Shown here in pieces: positions 1 through 7,617 of a stretch of 23,410 nt of DNA. The number at the start of each line of letters is the position of its first letter. The first letter of the stretch is position 1. Origin of the DNA: an uncultured Collinsella sp. GTDB lineage: Bacteria; Actinomycetota; Coriobacteriia; Coriobacteriales; Coriobacteriaceae. The notes beneath the pieces were generated by a model. The model had not been told where the DNA came from. It saw nothing but the letters and a program-made list of their open reading frames with translations, and ran no database searches. Location: positions 1 to 23,410 of the forward strand of contig CABUMU010000013.1 in NCBI GenBank assembly GCA_902492855.1. The letters run 5' to 3'. Both the position numbers and the translations under genes were made by a program.

Positions 1-714
1 TGCCGCGAGGTGGAGCCAGCGGATGGCGTCCCCGTCTATGAATACACGATCGCTGACAACGGTATTGGTATGAGCGAGGAGTTCCAACAGCACCTCTACG
101 AGCCGTTTTGTCGCGAGGAGCAACAGGTGGAAGGCGCTTCATCGGGAACTGGCCTGGGCGCGCCTATCGCAAAACAGTTGGTCGAGCTTATGGGCGGAAC
201 CATGAACTTTACGAGTGTCTTGGGGCAGGGGACGACGTTTACCATCCGCCTACCGTTCGAGAAGTGCGACCGCTCCGAGATTCCTCAGGCAGTTCGCGTA
301 GATGCGGGCGATGGCGATGCGCTCCAGGGCCTGCGCGTTTTGCTCGTAGAGGATAACGATCTGAACGCCGAGATCGCGCAGTTTACGCTCAGCCGTGCCG
401 GTGCCGTCGTGACGCATGCTAAGGATGGTGAGTCTGCCGTCGAGGCGTTTGCCGCGAGCGCACCGCACGAGTGCGACGTGGTGTTGATGGACATCATGAT
501 GCCCGGTATCGATGGCCTTGAGGCCACGCGTCGAATTCGAGCACTCGATCGCGAGGATGCCGCGACCACGCCGATTATCGCCGTGAGCGCCAACGCCTTT
601 GCCGACGACCGCAGGCTTTCGCGTGAGGCGGGCATGGACGCGCACCTGAGTAAACCCGTGAGCTCGCAAGAGCTCGTCGAGGCGCTAGCGCACATCGCCG
701 CCGACGCTTCATAA
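1..714 (+). CDS. Hybrid sensor histidine kinase, C-terminal part (HATPase plus receiver domain)
   Basis: This gene enters from the left edge; the reading frame is open from base 1 and stops with TAA at 712-714. What remains is the end of a histidine kinase ATP-binding domain followed by a response-regulator receiver domain. Visible motifs are the DNGIGM G1 box (nt 55-72), the LYEPF box, and the GTGLG G2 box (nt 145-159). The receiver follows, with its acidic pocket VEDND and a phosphoacceptor Asp in LMDIMMP (codon 490-492), then conserved SANAF and KPV near the end. This order is standard for hybrid kinases that pass phosphate from His to Asp internally. The start, sensor and H-box lie outside the window, so the input signal is unknown. 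It is similar in layout to the kinase on the opposite strand at 1306-4106. The GTG at 10 is inside the gene and is not the real start. Confidence 0.9.
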   Translation, partial: CREVEPADGVPVYEYTIADNGIGMSEEFQQHLYEPFCREEQQVEGASSGTGLGAPIAKQLVELMGGTMNFTSVLGQGTTFTIRLPFEKCDRSEIPQAVRVDAGDGDALQGLRVLLVEDNDLNAEIAQFTLSRAGAVVTHAKDGESAVEAFAASAPHECDVVLMDIMMPGIDGLEATRRIRALDREDAATTPIIAVSANAFADDRRLSREAGMDAHLSKPVSSQELVEALAHIAADAS

Positions 715-716
715 GC

Positions 717-761
717 ATATGGCCCGGTTCCAAGGTGGGTTGGAACCGGGCCATATTGTTA
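717..761. terminator. Hairpin terminator between convergent genes
   Basis: A perfect 16-bp stem (717-732 with 741-756) encloses an 8-nt loop (733-740). The stem core is GGCCCGGTTCCA and its complement. It starts two bases after the stop codon of the + strand hybrid kinase and faces the stop of the - strand flavoprotein gene at 784. The tail on the + strand (TGTTATT) is only moderately T-rich. A shared, bidirectional terminator is the natural reading. Confidence 0.75.
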
Positions 762-783
762 TTGATGAGGCCTGCTGAGGGGC

Positions 784-1263
784 TTACTTTTCTTGAATCT
801 GCTTGCCGCAGAGATGCTCAATTGAAATCTCGTAGAGCTGGACGCCCTTGATGTCCTTGGCGATTTCCTCTTCGACTTCTTCGGCAGAAGGGTAGTACTT
901 AAGGGCGAGCTGGCGGACTTTGTCCTCGATAAACGCGGGGGTGTCATTCGCCAGGCGACAACGGCCAAAGACGACGGTGCTCATAACGTAGGGAGCCCAG
1001 TCACCGTCCTGGTACCACTCGTTGCCGTATACGGTAAAGCAGACCTTGTCATCGCGCTTGAGTGCGTCGACCTTGTGGCCGGCTTTGGCGCCATGGAAAT
1101 AGATCTTGTCGTGCTCGGCGTCAAAGAAGTAGTTGACGGGAATGGCGTACGGGTAGCCATCGTCGCCGTTGACGGCAAAGACGCCGCGCTTGCAGGTGGC
1201 GAGCAGTTTGCGCGCTTCCTCGTCGGTGATAGCGCGTTTCTTTCGACGTAAGGGCCTAAACAT
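784..1263 (-). CDS. Pyridoxamine 5'-phosphate oxidase family (Nim-like) flavoprotein
   Basis: A 159-residue protein of the PNPOx-like split-barrel fold, of the kind annotated as NimA-like (COG3467). Members bind FMN or related cofactors; some reduce 5-nitroimidazoles, but most have no known substrate. The family pattern is clear: YPYAIPVNY at residues 37-45, then FHGAKAGHK at 56-64, whose GHK is typical of the cofactor site, followed by a hydrophobic strand (KVCFTVYG). I chose the ATG at 1263 because AGAAAGGAAG lies at good spacing before it; an in-frame start at 1302 would add 13 residues with no clear binding site. The gene lies 42 bp downstream of the stop of the broken hybrid kinase on the same strand, so the two may be co-transcribed. 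Reductase activity or drug resistance cannot be inferred from this sequence. Confidence 0.85.
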   Translation of the reverse strand: MFRPLRRKKRAITDEEARKLLATCKRGVFAVNGDDGYPYAIPVNYFFDAEHDKIYFHGAKAGHKVDALKRDDKVCFTVYGNEWYQDGDWAPYVMSTVVFGRCRLANDTPAFIEDKVRQLALKYYPSAEEVEEEIAKDIKGVQLYEISIEHLCGKQIQEK

Positions 1264-1305
1264 CGTTGGCTTCCTTTCTGGTCGTGCGTAGTGGTTGAGC
1301 ACAAA

Positions 1306-4106
1306 CTATAGCGAAATGGATCCGTTTTTCTTGATGCGGGCGAGTATGTTTTTGAGCTTGTTAAAGTCGAGCGGTTTGGACAGATGGGCGTTCATGCCGG
1401 CGTCATGTGCCGCCTTGGCGTCCTCGGCAAAGGCGTTGGCGGTGAGCGCGATGATGGGGATATCGGCTGCATCGACCTTCTCGCTCAGACGAATCGTGCG
1501 GGTTGCCTCATAGCCGTCCATGTCCGGCATCATAATGTCCATCAGGATCGCATCGAAGCTGCCGGCGGGATGCGACAGGTACAGATCGACGACTTCGTTG
1601 CCGTTGGCGGCGCGGGTGACCACGATGCCCTCGGATTCTAGCAGCGCCTGGGCAATCTCGGCATTCAATTCGTTGTCTTCGGCGAGCAGTACGTTCATGT
1701 CGGCGAGCGAGCAGTCGAGCGCCCCCTCGACCGTATTCGCCCGCGCCTGGGGGTTCTTGTCGATATCGAGCGGAATCTGGACGTTGAACGTACTCCCCAC
1801 GCCAACCTCGAAATCTCAATCGTACCGCCCATCAGTTCAATAAGCGACTTGACGATTGGCATGCCCATGCCGGTTCCTTGGAACTTGCTGCGCGCATCAT
1901 CACCTTCTTGGGCAAACGGTTCATAGATATGCTTTAAAAACTCGGGAGCCATGCCAATGCCAGTATCCGAAACACTAAAGCAAAAGAGCGCGCGCCCATC
2001 ATCGAGTGGCTTGGTCTTTGAACTAAAGGTGACGGAGCCGCCGTGCTTGTTGTACTTAATGCTGTTGTCTAACAGGTTGATTATGATCTGTCGGATATGG
2101 GTGGGACTGCCGATCATGTATGGCCCCGTGGCGTACGGCAGACTATTGTCCTGCATTGTGATGCCGTTATCGGATGCGCGGAGCTTGCACAGCACCAGCG
2201 TATCGTCACAGAGCTCTTTGAGGTTAAAAGGCGCATGTTCCAGAGTTAGCTTGCGGTCTTCGATTTTGCCCATCTCGAGGATGTCGTTGATCAGCGAGAG
2301 CAGGTGATTGGCGGCAACGCGCGCCTTGGCACGGCTCTCGCGGACGACCTGGATATCGCCTTCCTTCAATTCCTCGATCTCGATAAGGCCCAGGATACCG
2401 TTGAGCGGCGTACGGATGTCGTGGCTCATGCGCGTGAGGAATGCTGTCTTAGCGGCGTTGGCAGCATCGGCTTTTTTGCGCTCGGTCCGAGCGCGTACGA
2501 GCGCCCAGATGAGCAGGACGATGCCGACCGACAACACACCGATGAGGGCAGCTGCAACGGCGGCACGGTTGCGATAAAGGAATTGAAGGGTGTTGGATTC
2601 CTGGGCCGTGTACGACGTGGAGGAGTAATTGCTTGCGGAGAGCGATTCTCCGGCATTGATGATGCCCTTGTTGATGATTCCCAGCAGCTCGGGCCTTCCG
2701 CGCGAAATCCAGCACGAGAGCTCGCAGGTGTCAGGGAGCTCGGCCGTCTCGCAGTTCTCGAGATCATAACGGTCGCCGATGGTTTTTACGCGTGAACTGG
2801 GGGCGAGGATGCAGTGCACCGTTCCCTTCCTGAGGGCGTCGAACGCTTCATCGTCGGATTGGCATTCGGTCACGGTCGCTGTGGGGAACAGACTTTCGAG
2901 TACATTTCGGTTGATAAACGATGATTTGGTACAGGCGATGTTCTGAAGGTCTTTGTTCAGGTTGCTTCCGGTGTGGATGGCGGTGAGGGTTGTGGTCCCC
3001 AACGATATCGACTGCACAACGCCTGATTGCTCGGCAAACCAGTAATCTCGGTATACCGGCAGCGCAACGTCGATGCTTCCCTTTGACAGGGCCTTTGACA
3101 TCATCTTGTAGTTATCAAAGGCGACGGTTTTGACCGTAATGCCAAATATATCGTGCAACGTCGTCGCAAGCGATGCGAGCGAACCTTCCATTTTGCCGTC
3201 TTCGTCTTCGTTGCAGTAGGGGAGTTTGCCCGTAATGTAGCCGAGCGTGATGGTGTTGTCATTTGCTTCGAGCCAGGAACGTTCGGGGCCGTTGAGCGAT
3301 GATGAACCGCTGTTTTGGGCCGAGTAGTTAGATTTGACTTCGTCGATATAGCGTGGGTTGACGCGGGCGATTGCCGACATGGCGGCATTGATGTCGTCCC
3401 TTAGGTCGGGGCGGCTTTTGGGGACGGCAAAGTAGTAGTCGCTCGAACCAACGTAGAACATGGGTGACGCATCGGGCGACGAGAGCGTGTCGTTCATGAT
3501 GATGGCGTCGACCTCGCCGTTTGTGAGCGCGCCAAAGAGGGCGCCGCCAGTGTCGATTTCTTTATAGGTGCAGGTAATGCCTTCGTTGGCGAGCCACTGC
3601 TGGCCAACGAAGGTTTGCATAACGTCGGGGTTGTAGCCGATGGTAAGGCCTTGGAGCGCTTGGGGGTCGCCCTTGGCCAGATCGTCGCGATCGGGCTTGG
3701 CGTAGATGTAGTAGCGCTCGGTGCCCTCGGGGTTCGAGGAAAAGAGCAGCTTTTGGGCGCGTTCCTCGGAGTAGGAGATGTTGGGCATGAGGTCGATCTC
3801 GCCTGCCTCGAGCATGTCCATAAGCTCGGTGAAGGTGCCGGAGACGTATTCGTACCGCCAGCCGGGCGTGTAGTACGACAGGGTCTGGAGGTACTCGTAG
3901 CCCCATCCCGAAAGACGCTCCCCGGGGGTGCCGTTCTGGAAGCCTTCGCTGTTGACGAGCCAACCAACGCGGACCGTCTTGACTGGCTGACTAGAGTCAT
4001 CGGCAAAAGCCTGGACAGGCGCGATAGAACTCAGCACGACAAGCGCGGCAAGCACAACGGCCAGGGCGCGATATATAACTGAACGAAGGACAGTGGCGGC
4101 TCTCAC
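1306..4106 (-). pseudogene. Hybrid sensor histidine kinase with two periplasmic binding domains, frameshifted
   Basis: Domains in order: an N-terminal signal/TM segment (about residues 10-35); two tandem SBP_bac_3-like solute-binding domains (about 45-260 and 285-500); a TM helix (about 515-538); a HisKA domain with H-box MSHDIRTPLN (His near 562); an HATPase domain with N-box LLDNSIKYN, DTGIGM and GTGMGMP; then a receiver domain with Asp in LMDIMMP (codon 1537-1539). The plan resembles EvgS/BvgS-type sensors without the Hpt domain. The frame breaks near 1807: after GGTIEIS the frame runs into junk and stops at 1695, while the missing strand (GSTFNVQIPL) and the whole receiver continue in another frame to 1306. 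I chose the GTG at 4106 because AGGA lies 6 nt upstream; TTG at 4112 has no room for a binding site. If the frameshift is real, the kinase loses the last strand of its ATPase domain and its receiver. Confidence 0.85.
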
Positions 4107-4127
4107 ATGCAATCCTAACGAATCGAG

Positions 4128-4155
4128 ACATTACCGCATAAGGATACCAGCTCAA
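4128..4155 (-). promoter_or_regulatory. Possible promoter of the broken hybrid kinase
   Basis: On the - strand, TTGAGC (4155-4150) and TAATGT (4133-4128) are 16 nt apart and lie about 22 nt before the chosen GTG start. The match to the sigma-70 consensus is only fair, and the call rests on position and similarity alone. Confidence 0.3.
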
Positions 4156-4202
4156 CCTGCCCAGTCGGCAGCTGCACCGCTAAACGCTCCCGCCCGGCAG
4201 CT

Positions 4203-4307
4203 GGGGACGTTCTTAAACGACTAGTCATCGGGGACGTTCTTGTTTGACTAGTCATTTAAGAACGTCCCCAATGACTAGTTTCGTTTGCGGGGGAGGCGTG
4301 GGACAAT
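4203..4307. repeat. Palindromic intergenic repeat, copy 1
   Basis: The unit GGGGACGTTCTT followed by GACTAGTCAT occurs twice in direct orientation (from 4203 and from 4230) and once inverted (4255-4278, AAGAACGTCCCC then AATGACTAG). The central arms 4221-4244 and 4255-4278 form an imperfect hairpin. An 8-nt spacer TTTCGTTT follows, then a 21-nt stretch (4287-4307) ending in GACAAT. That stretch is matched at 19 of 21 positions after the second copy at 18222-18303. It lies between the divergent hybrid kinase and potassium channel genes. It carries no coding sequence. A short mobile palindromic element (REP/MITE-like) is a reasonable reading. Confidence 0.8.
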
Positions 4308-4348
4308 ACCGAGCGAACGTGATTGGGCGTCTGGGAAAAGGGGTCGCG

Positions 4349-4774
4349 ATGAACAAGTTGAGGACGCTTGCCGACGTGTTACGCCAGGCTGGTTTTGCGC
4401 GCATCACGGGCCTGTTTCTCGTCTTCTATCTGCTGTGCTCAACGGCTGTCTGGCTGTCCGAGCCCACGACCCTCACGTTTGGCGATGGTCTCTGGTTTAG
4501 CTTTGAGACGGTCTCGACGATTGGCTTTGGCGATATCCCCGCTGAAACGCCGGTTGCCCGCGGCATTACCGTTATCCTAAGCGTCATCAGTATCTTCTAT
4601 ATCGCCATGCTTACGGGCGTGGCGGTGAACTACTGCAATACGCTTATCAAGATGCGCCAAAAGGACACCATGGCGCGCTTTATGGACGATCTTGAGCATT
4701 TGGAAGAACTCGACCGCGATGAGCTCGCCGATTTGTCGCGCCGCGTGCGCGAGTATCGTCGACGCCAGCGCTAA
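4349..4774 (+). CDS. Two-TM potassium channel family protein
   Basis: A 141-residue membrane protein of the Ion_trans_2 (KcsA-like pore) family. TM1 is about residues 18-36, a pore helix about 46-56, the selectivity filter TIGFGD at 57-62, and TM2 about 70-95. The filter is a GFGD version of the classic TVGYGD, which is accepted in many bacterial K+ channels. The C-terminal 40 residues are charged and helical (ending in an Arg-rich stretch); there is no RCK/TrkA-N ligand-binding domain, so it would be gated by voltage, pH or partner proteins, if at all. Channels of this type work as tetramers in the cytoplasmic membrane. The start is the ATG at 4349, preceded by AAAAGGGG; the frame is open further upstream but that part runs into the repeat. 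A LOG-family gene follows after 35 bp. Confidence 0.85.
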   Translation: MNKLRTLADVLRQAGFARITGLFLVFYLLCSTAVWLSEPTTLTFGDGLWFSFETVSTIGFGDIPAETPVARGITVILSVISIFYIAMLTGVAVNYCNTLIKMRQKDTMARFMDDLEHLEELDRDELADLSRRVREYRRRQR

Positions 4775-4809
4775 AACGAACATCGTGCGCCACAACAGGG
4801 GGACTGAAT

Positions 4810-5343
4810 ATGAATATCACCGTGTATCTGGGTGCCAGCGTCGGCAATGACCCGGCGTTTCTGCCCGCGGTGCAGGAGCTGGGCAACTGGATTGGCGCCA
4901 ACGGCCACGCGCTGGTATACGGCGGGTCCAAATCGGGCCTGATGGGTGCGCTCGCCGATAGCGTACTCGAGGCGGGTGGACACGTGACGGGTGTGGAGCC
5001 GAGTTTTTTTATCGAGGCCGAGTTTCAGCACGACGGAATCGATGACCTCATCGTGACGAGCGATATGGCCGAGCGCAAAGCCAAGATGATCGAGCTTGGT
5101 GATGCCTTCATTGCCTTTCCCGGCGGGACGGGCACGCTCGAGGAGATTGCCGAGGTCATGTCCGCGGTGTCATTGGGACACCTGAGTGCTCCGTGCATCC
5201 TGTATAACCTGGACGGTTACTACAATGACCTTAAGGCGCTGCTCGGGCACATGATTGATAAAGGGTTTTCGAGCCCGCAGCGCCAGCAAGGCATTTACTT
5301 TGCCGAGGATCTGCACGAAATCGCATCAATTATCAACGGATAA
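4810..5343 (+). CDS. LOG family protein (TIGR00730-type nucleoside 5'-monophosphate phosphoribohydrolase)
   Basis: A 177-residue Rossmann-fold protein with both LOG signatures: YGGSKSGLMG at 37-46 and PGGTGTLEE at 104-112, plus the upstream DMAERK (85-90). LOG enzymes cleave the N-glycosidic bond of nucleoside 5'-monophosphates such as AMP or cytokinin ribotides, releasing base and ribose 5-phosphate. In bacteria the physiological role is often nucleotide salvage, or unknown. The length matches the family. The start has a strong GGGGGA site 6 nt upstream. It follows the channel gene by 35 bp and probably shares its transcript. A 125-bp gap separates it from the ClC gene. Confidence 0.9.
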   Translation: MNITVYLGASVGNDPAFLPAVQELGNWIGANGHALVYGGSKSGLMGALADSVLEAGGHVTGVEPSFFIEAEFQHDGIDDLIVTSDMAERKAKMIELGDAFIAFPGGTGTLEEIAEVMSAVSLGHLSAPCILYNLDGYYNDLKALLGHMIDKGFSSPQRQQGIYFAEDLHEIASIING

Positions 5344-5468
5344 GCCTTGAGCCTGTCCCGCCGTGGTCCCCGGTGGCTCCGTTTGCAGCGCAGACGGTTG
5401 GCTTGTCTGGGCTACGCTCGCTCTACAATAAAACGTATCTATATCGACTTTGACCGCGGGAGGACCCG

Positions 5469-6773
5469 ATGGACAACCTTGCCAAACCCACAAACCGCGC
5501 GCTGTTTTTGGTTAGCGTTGCCGTGACCGGTGCGTTCGCGGGTGCCGCGGTCTGGCTGTTCTTTTTTGCGATGGAGCATGGTATCGACTATCTATGGACC
5601 GAGATTCCGAGCGCGCTGGGCGTCGCTTCGCCCGAGCTTGCCAGCGGCCCGTTTGGCTTTCTGCCGTACCCGTTTTTTGTCTGCCTGCTGGGCGGCCTGT
5701 TAATCGGTCTGTTCGAAAAGATGACGGGCACCAAGACCGATGACCTCAACCAGGTGATGGCTAAGGTTAAGCAAGACGGGCGCTACCCGTACGACAACCT
5801 GGGCAAGCTTTCGCTCGCGGCATTGCTGCCGCTGCTGTTTGGCGGAAGCATTGGACCGGAGGCCGGCCTGACCGGCGTTATCGCCGGTCTGTGCAGCTGG
5901 GTCGGCGACCGCATGCGCCGCTTTGGTGCCGAGTTTAGGGAGCTTACGCTGCTGGGTACCCAGGCTGCCCTGACGGCGCTCTTTACCGCGCCCGTGTTTG
6001 GCTTTGTGGCGCCGCTTGCCGGAAGTACTGACGGCCAGGGCGAAGACGCCGACGATGAGTCCGCGTCCGGCGAGATCACCATCAAGCTGCCCAAGGCGCA
6101 AAAGACGGTGGTCTACGGCATTGCGATTGCCGGCGGTCTGGGCACCTACCTGCTGCTCGGCCAGCTTGTGGGCGGCGGCATGGGCATGCCCAGGTTCGAG
6201 TCCGCCGAGGTGGGCAACCTAGAGCTTACCTGGCTCGTCCCTCTGTCGCTGATCGGTACCGTCTGCGGCTGGCTGTACTTTGTCTCTGAGCATGCAAGCG
6301 AGGCACTGTCCCATGCAATAGGGGAGCGTCCTGTCGTCAAGGCCATGCTGGCCGGTCTGGCACTCGCCATCTGTGGCACGGTCCTGCCCTATACCATGTT
6401 TGCCGGCGAGACCCAGGCCGACGTGCTCATGGAAACCTATCTGACCATTCCCGCTGGCGTGCTTATCGCGACCGGTCTTGTTAAGGCCATGCTGACGCCC
6501 GCCCTCATCAACCTTGGTTGGCGCGGCGGTCACTTCTTCCCGGTTATCTTCTCGGGCGTAAGCCTGGGCTATGGCCTTGCCATCCTCACCGGCGCAGATC
6601 CGGTCTTTTGCGTCGCCGTCTGCACGGCATCGACGATGGGTGCGGTCATGCGCCAGCCGGTCATGGTCGTGGGCCTGCTGCTCATGTGCTTCCCACTCAA
6701 GGGTATCGTCTGCATGATCATCGCCGCCGTCATCGCCGCCGGCATTCCACTGCCCAAGCCGCTGCGCAAATAG
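5469..6773 (+). CDS. ClC-type chloride/ion channel family protein (YfeO-like)
   Basis: A 434-residue polytopic membrane protein of the voltage-gated chloride channel (ClC) superfamily. The ClC signatures are present in altered form: GGSIGPEAG at 125-133 corresponds to the canonical GREGP region, and WRGGHFFPVIFSG at 351-363 corresponds to the GGIFxP motif of the second half. At the place of the gating glutamate (Glu148 in E. coli ClcA) this protein has Ile128; a Glu follows the GP instead, as in the YfeO-type branch. A hydrophilic, acidic loop (about 186-202) separates the two halves. The start ATG has GGGAGGA 4 nt upstream. The EFR1 gene follows after 37 bp, suggesting one transcript. Whether it is a channel or an exchanger, and for which ion, cannot be told from sequence. 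Confidence 0.85.
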   Translation: MDNLAKPTNRALFLVSVAVTGAFAGAAVWLFFFAMEHGIDYLWTEIPSALGVASPELASGPFGFLPYPFFVCLLGGLLIGLFEKMTGTKTDDLNQVMAKVKQDGRYPYDNLGKLSLAALLPLLFGGSIGPEAGLTGVIAGLCSWVGDRMRRFGAEFRELTLLGTQAALTALFTAPVFGFVAPLAGSTDGQGEDADDESASGEITIKLPKAQKTVVYGIAIAGGLGTYLLLGQLVGGGMGMPRFESAEVGNLELTWLVPLSLIGTVCGWLYFVSEHASEALSHAIGERPVVKAMLAGLALAICGTVLPYTMFAGETQADVLMETYLTIPAGVLIATGLVKAMLTPALINLGWRGGHFFPVIFSGVSLGYGLAILTGADPVFCVAVCTASTMGAVMRQPVMVVGLLLMCFPLKGIVCMIIAAVIAAGIPLPKPLRK

Positions 6774-6810
6774 CGCGGTTAATCGCGAGTCAACTCCAGA
6801 GGGGTACGAG

Positions 6811-7602
6811 ATGATCCTGTACTTTAGCGCGACGGGGAACAGCGAACATGTGGCGCGTCGCATTGCGGCGGCGACAGACGACAAGGTTGTGTCGATTGAG
6901 CGTTTTGATGTCGAAGCCCTTCGCCTTGTTGCGACGGAAGGCCCCTGCCAGCTGGGATTTGTTGCTCCGGTGTATGCCTGGGGTCTGCCGACACCGATGA
7001 TCGAGTTTTTGAAGACTGCCGACCTGTCGATTGCTGCCGGTGCAAAGGGCGGCGAGCGCCCCTATACGTTCTATGTTTCGACGTACGGTTCGACGACCGG
7101 CCAATCTGCCAAGTTTGCCCGCGACCTGCTGCACGAGCGTGGGCTCGAGTTAGATGCGGCGATGAGCGTCAAGATGCCCGATACCTGGACGCCTGTTTTC
7201 GACCTGTCTGACCCTCAAAAGGTTGAGGGTATCAATAGAGCTGCCGAGGCGCAGATTGATGCCGTGATCGAGGCGGTGCGGGCACGCCGCACGGGCAACA
7301 TGATGCGCCATCGCGTGCCTCTGTTTGCATCGTGCGCGTATCACGCAATTGGGCTGCCGCACATGCAACAGACGAGCAAGTTTGCCGTCGATGCCGATCG
7401 CTGCATCGGCTGCGGCCTGTGTGCCAAGCGCTGCCCCATGGCGGCGATTGAGATGCGCGACGGCCTTCCCGTCTGGACAAAGCCGGAGTGCGCAGCCTGC
7501 CTTCGTTGCCTGCACCGTTGTCCCAAATTTGCCATCTCGCACGGTAAGCGCACGGCATCCCACGGTCAGTACAGGCATCCCAAGCCAGGTGTGAGGATGT
7601 AG
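6811..7602 (+). CDS. EFR1 family flavodoxin/ferredoxin fusion protein
   Basis: A 263-residue cytoplasmic redox protein. The N-terminal flavodoxin-like domain (about 1-165) begins with the FMN phosphate loop FSATGNS (5-11). The C-terminal part carries two 4Fe-4S ferredoxin motifs: Cys198, 201, 204, 208 (CIGCGLCAKRCP) and Cys227, 230, 233, 237 (CAACLRCLHRCP). The layout is that of EFR1-type proteins, common in obligate anaerobes, which are thought to move electrons between ferredoxin-type centres and flavin; the partner is usually unknown. All eight cluster cysteines are present. The start ATG follows AGAGGGG at 6 nt. It lies 37 bp after the ClC gene on the same strand and converges with an EamA transporter, with 15 bp between stops. 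Confidence 0.9.
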   Translation: MILYFSATGNSEHVARRIAAATDDKVVSIERFDVEALRLVATEGPCQLGFVAPVYAWGLPTPMIEFLKTADLSIAAGAKGGERPYTFYVSTYGSTTGQSAKFARDLLHERGLELDAAMSVKMPDTWTPVFDLSDPQKVEGINRAAEAQIDAVIEAVRARRTGNMMRHRVPLFASCAYHAIGLPHMQQTSKFAVDADRCIGCGLCAKRCPMAAIEMRDGLPVWTKPECAACLRCLHRCPKFAISHGKRTASHGQYRHPKPGVRM

Positions 7603-7617
7603 CGGCTGCTGGCCGCG

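Noticed and set aside
784..1263. A nitroimidazole resistance (nim) gene
   Set aside because: The fold and GHK motif match the broad family, but most members have no such activity and no diagnostic residues can be claimed.
1807..1808. Programmed frameshift in the hybrid kinase
   Set aside because: No slippery sequence is present, and alignment requires four extra bases, not a one-base shift.
4203..4307. CRISPR-like array (repeated units)
   Set aside because: Only two direct units and one inverted unit, with no regular spacers and no cas genes; the palindromic repeat explains it.
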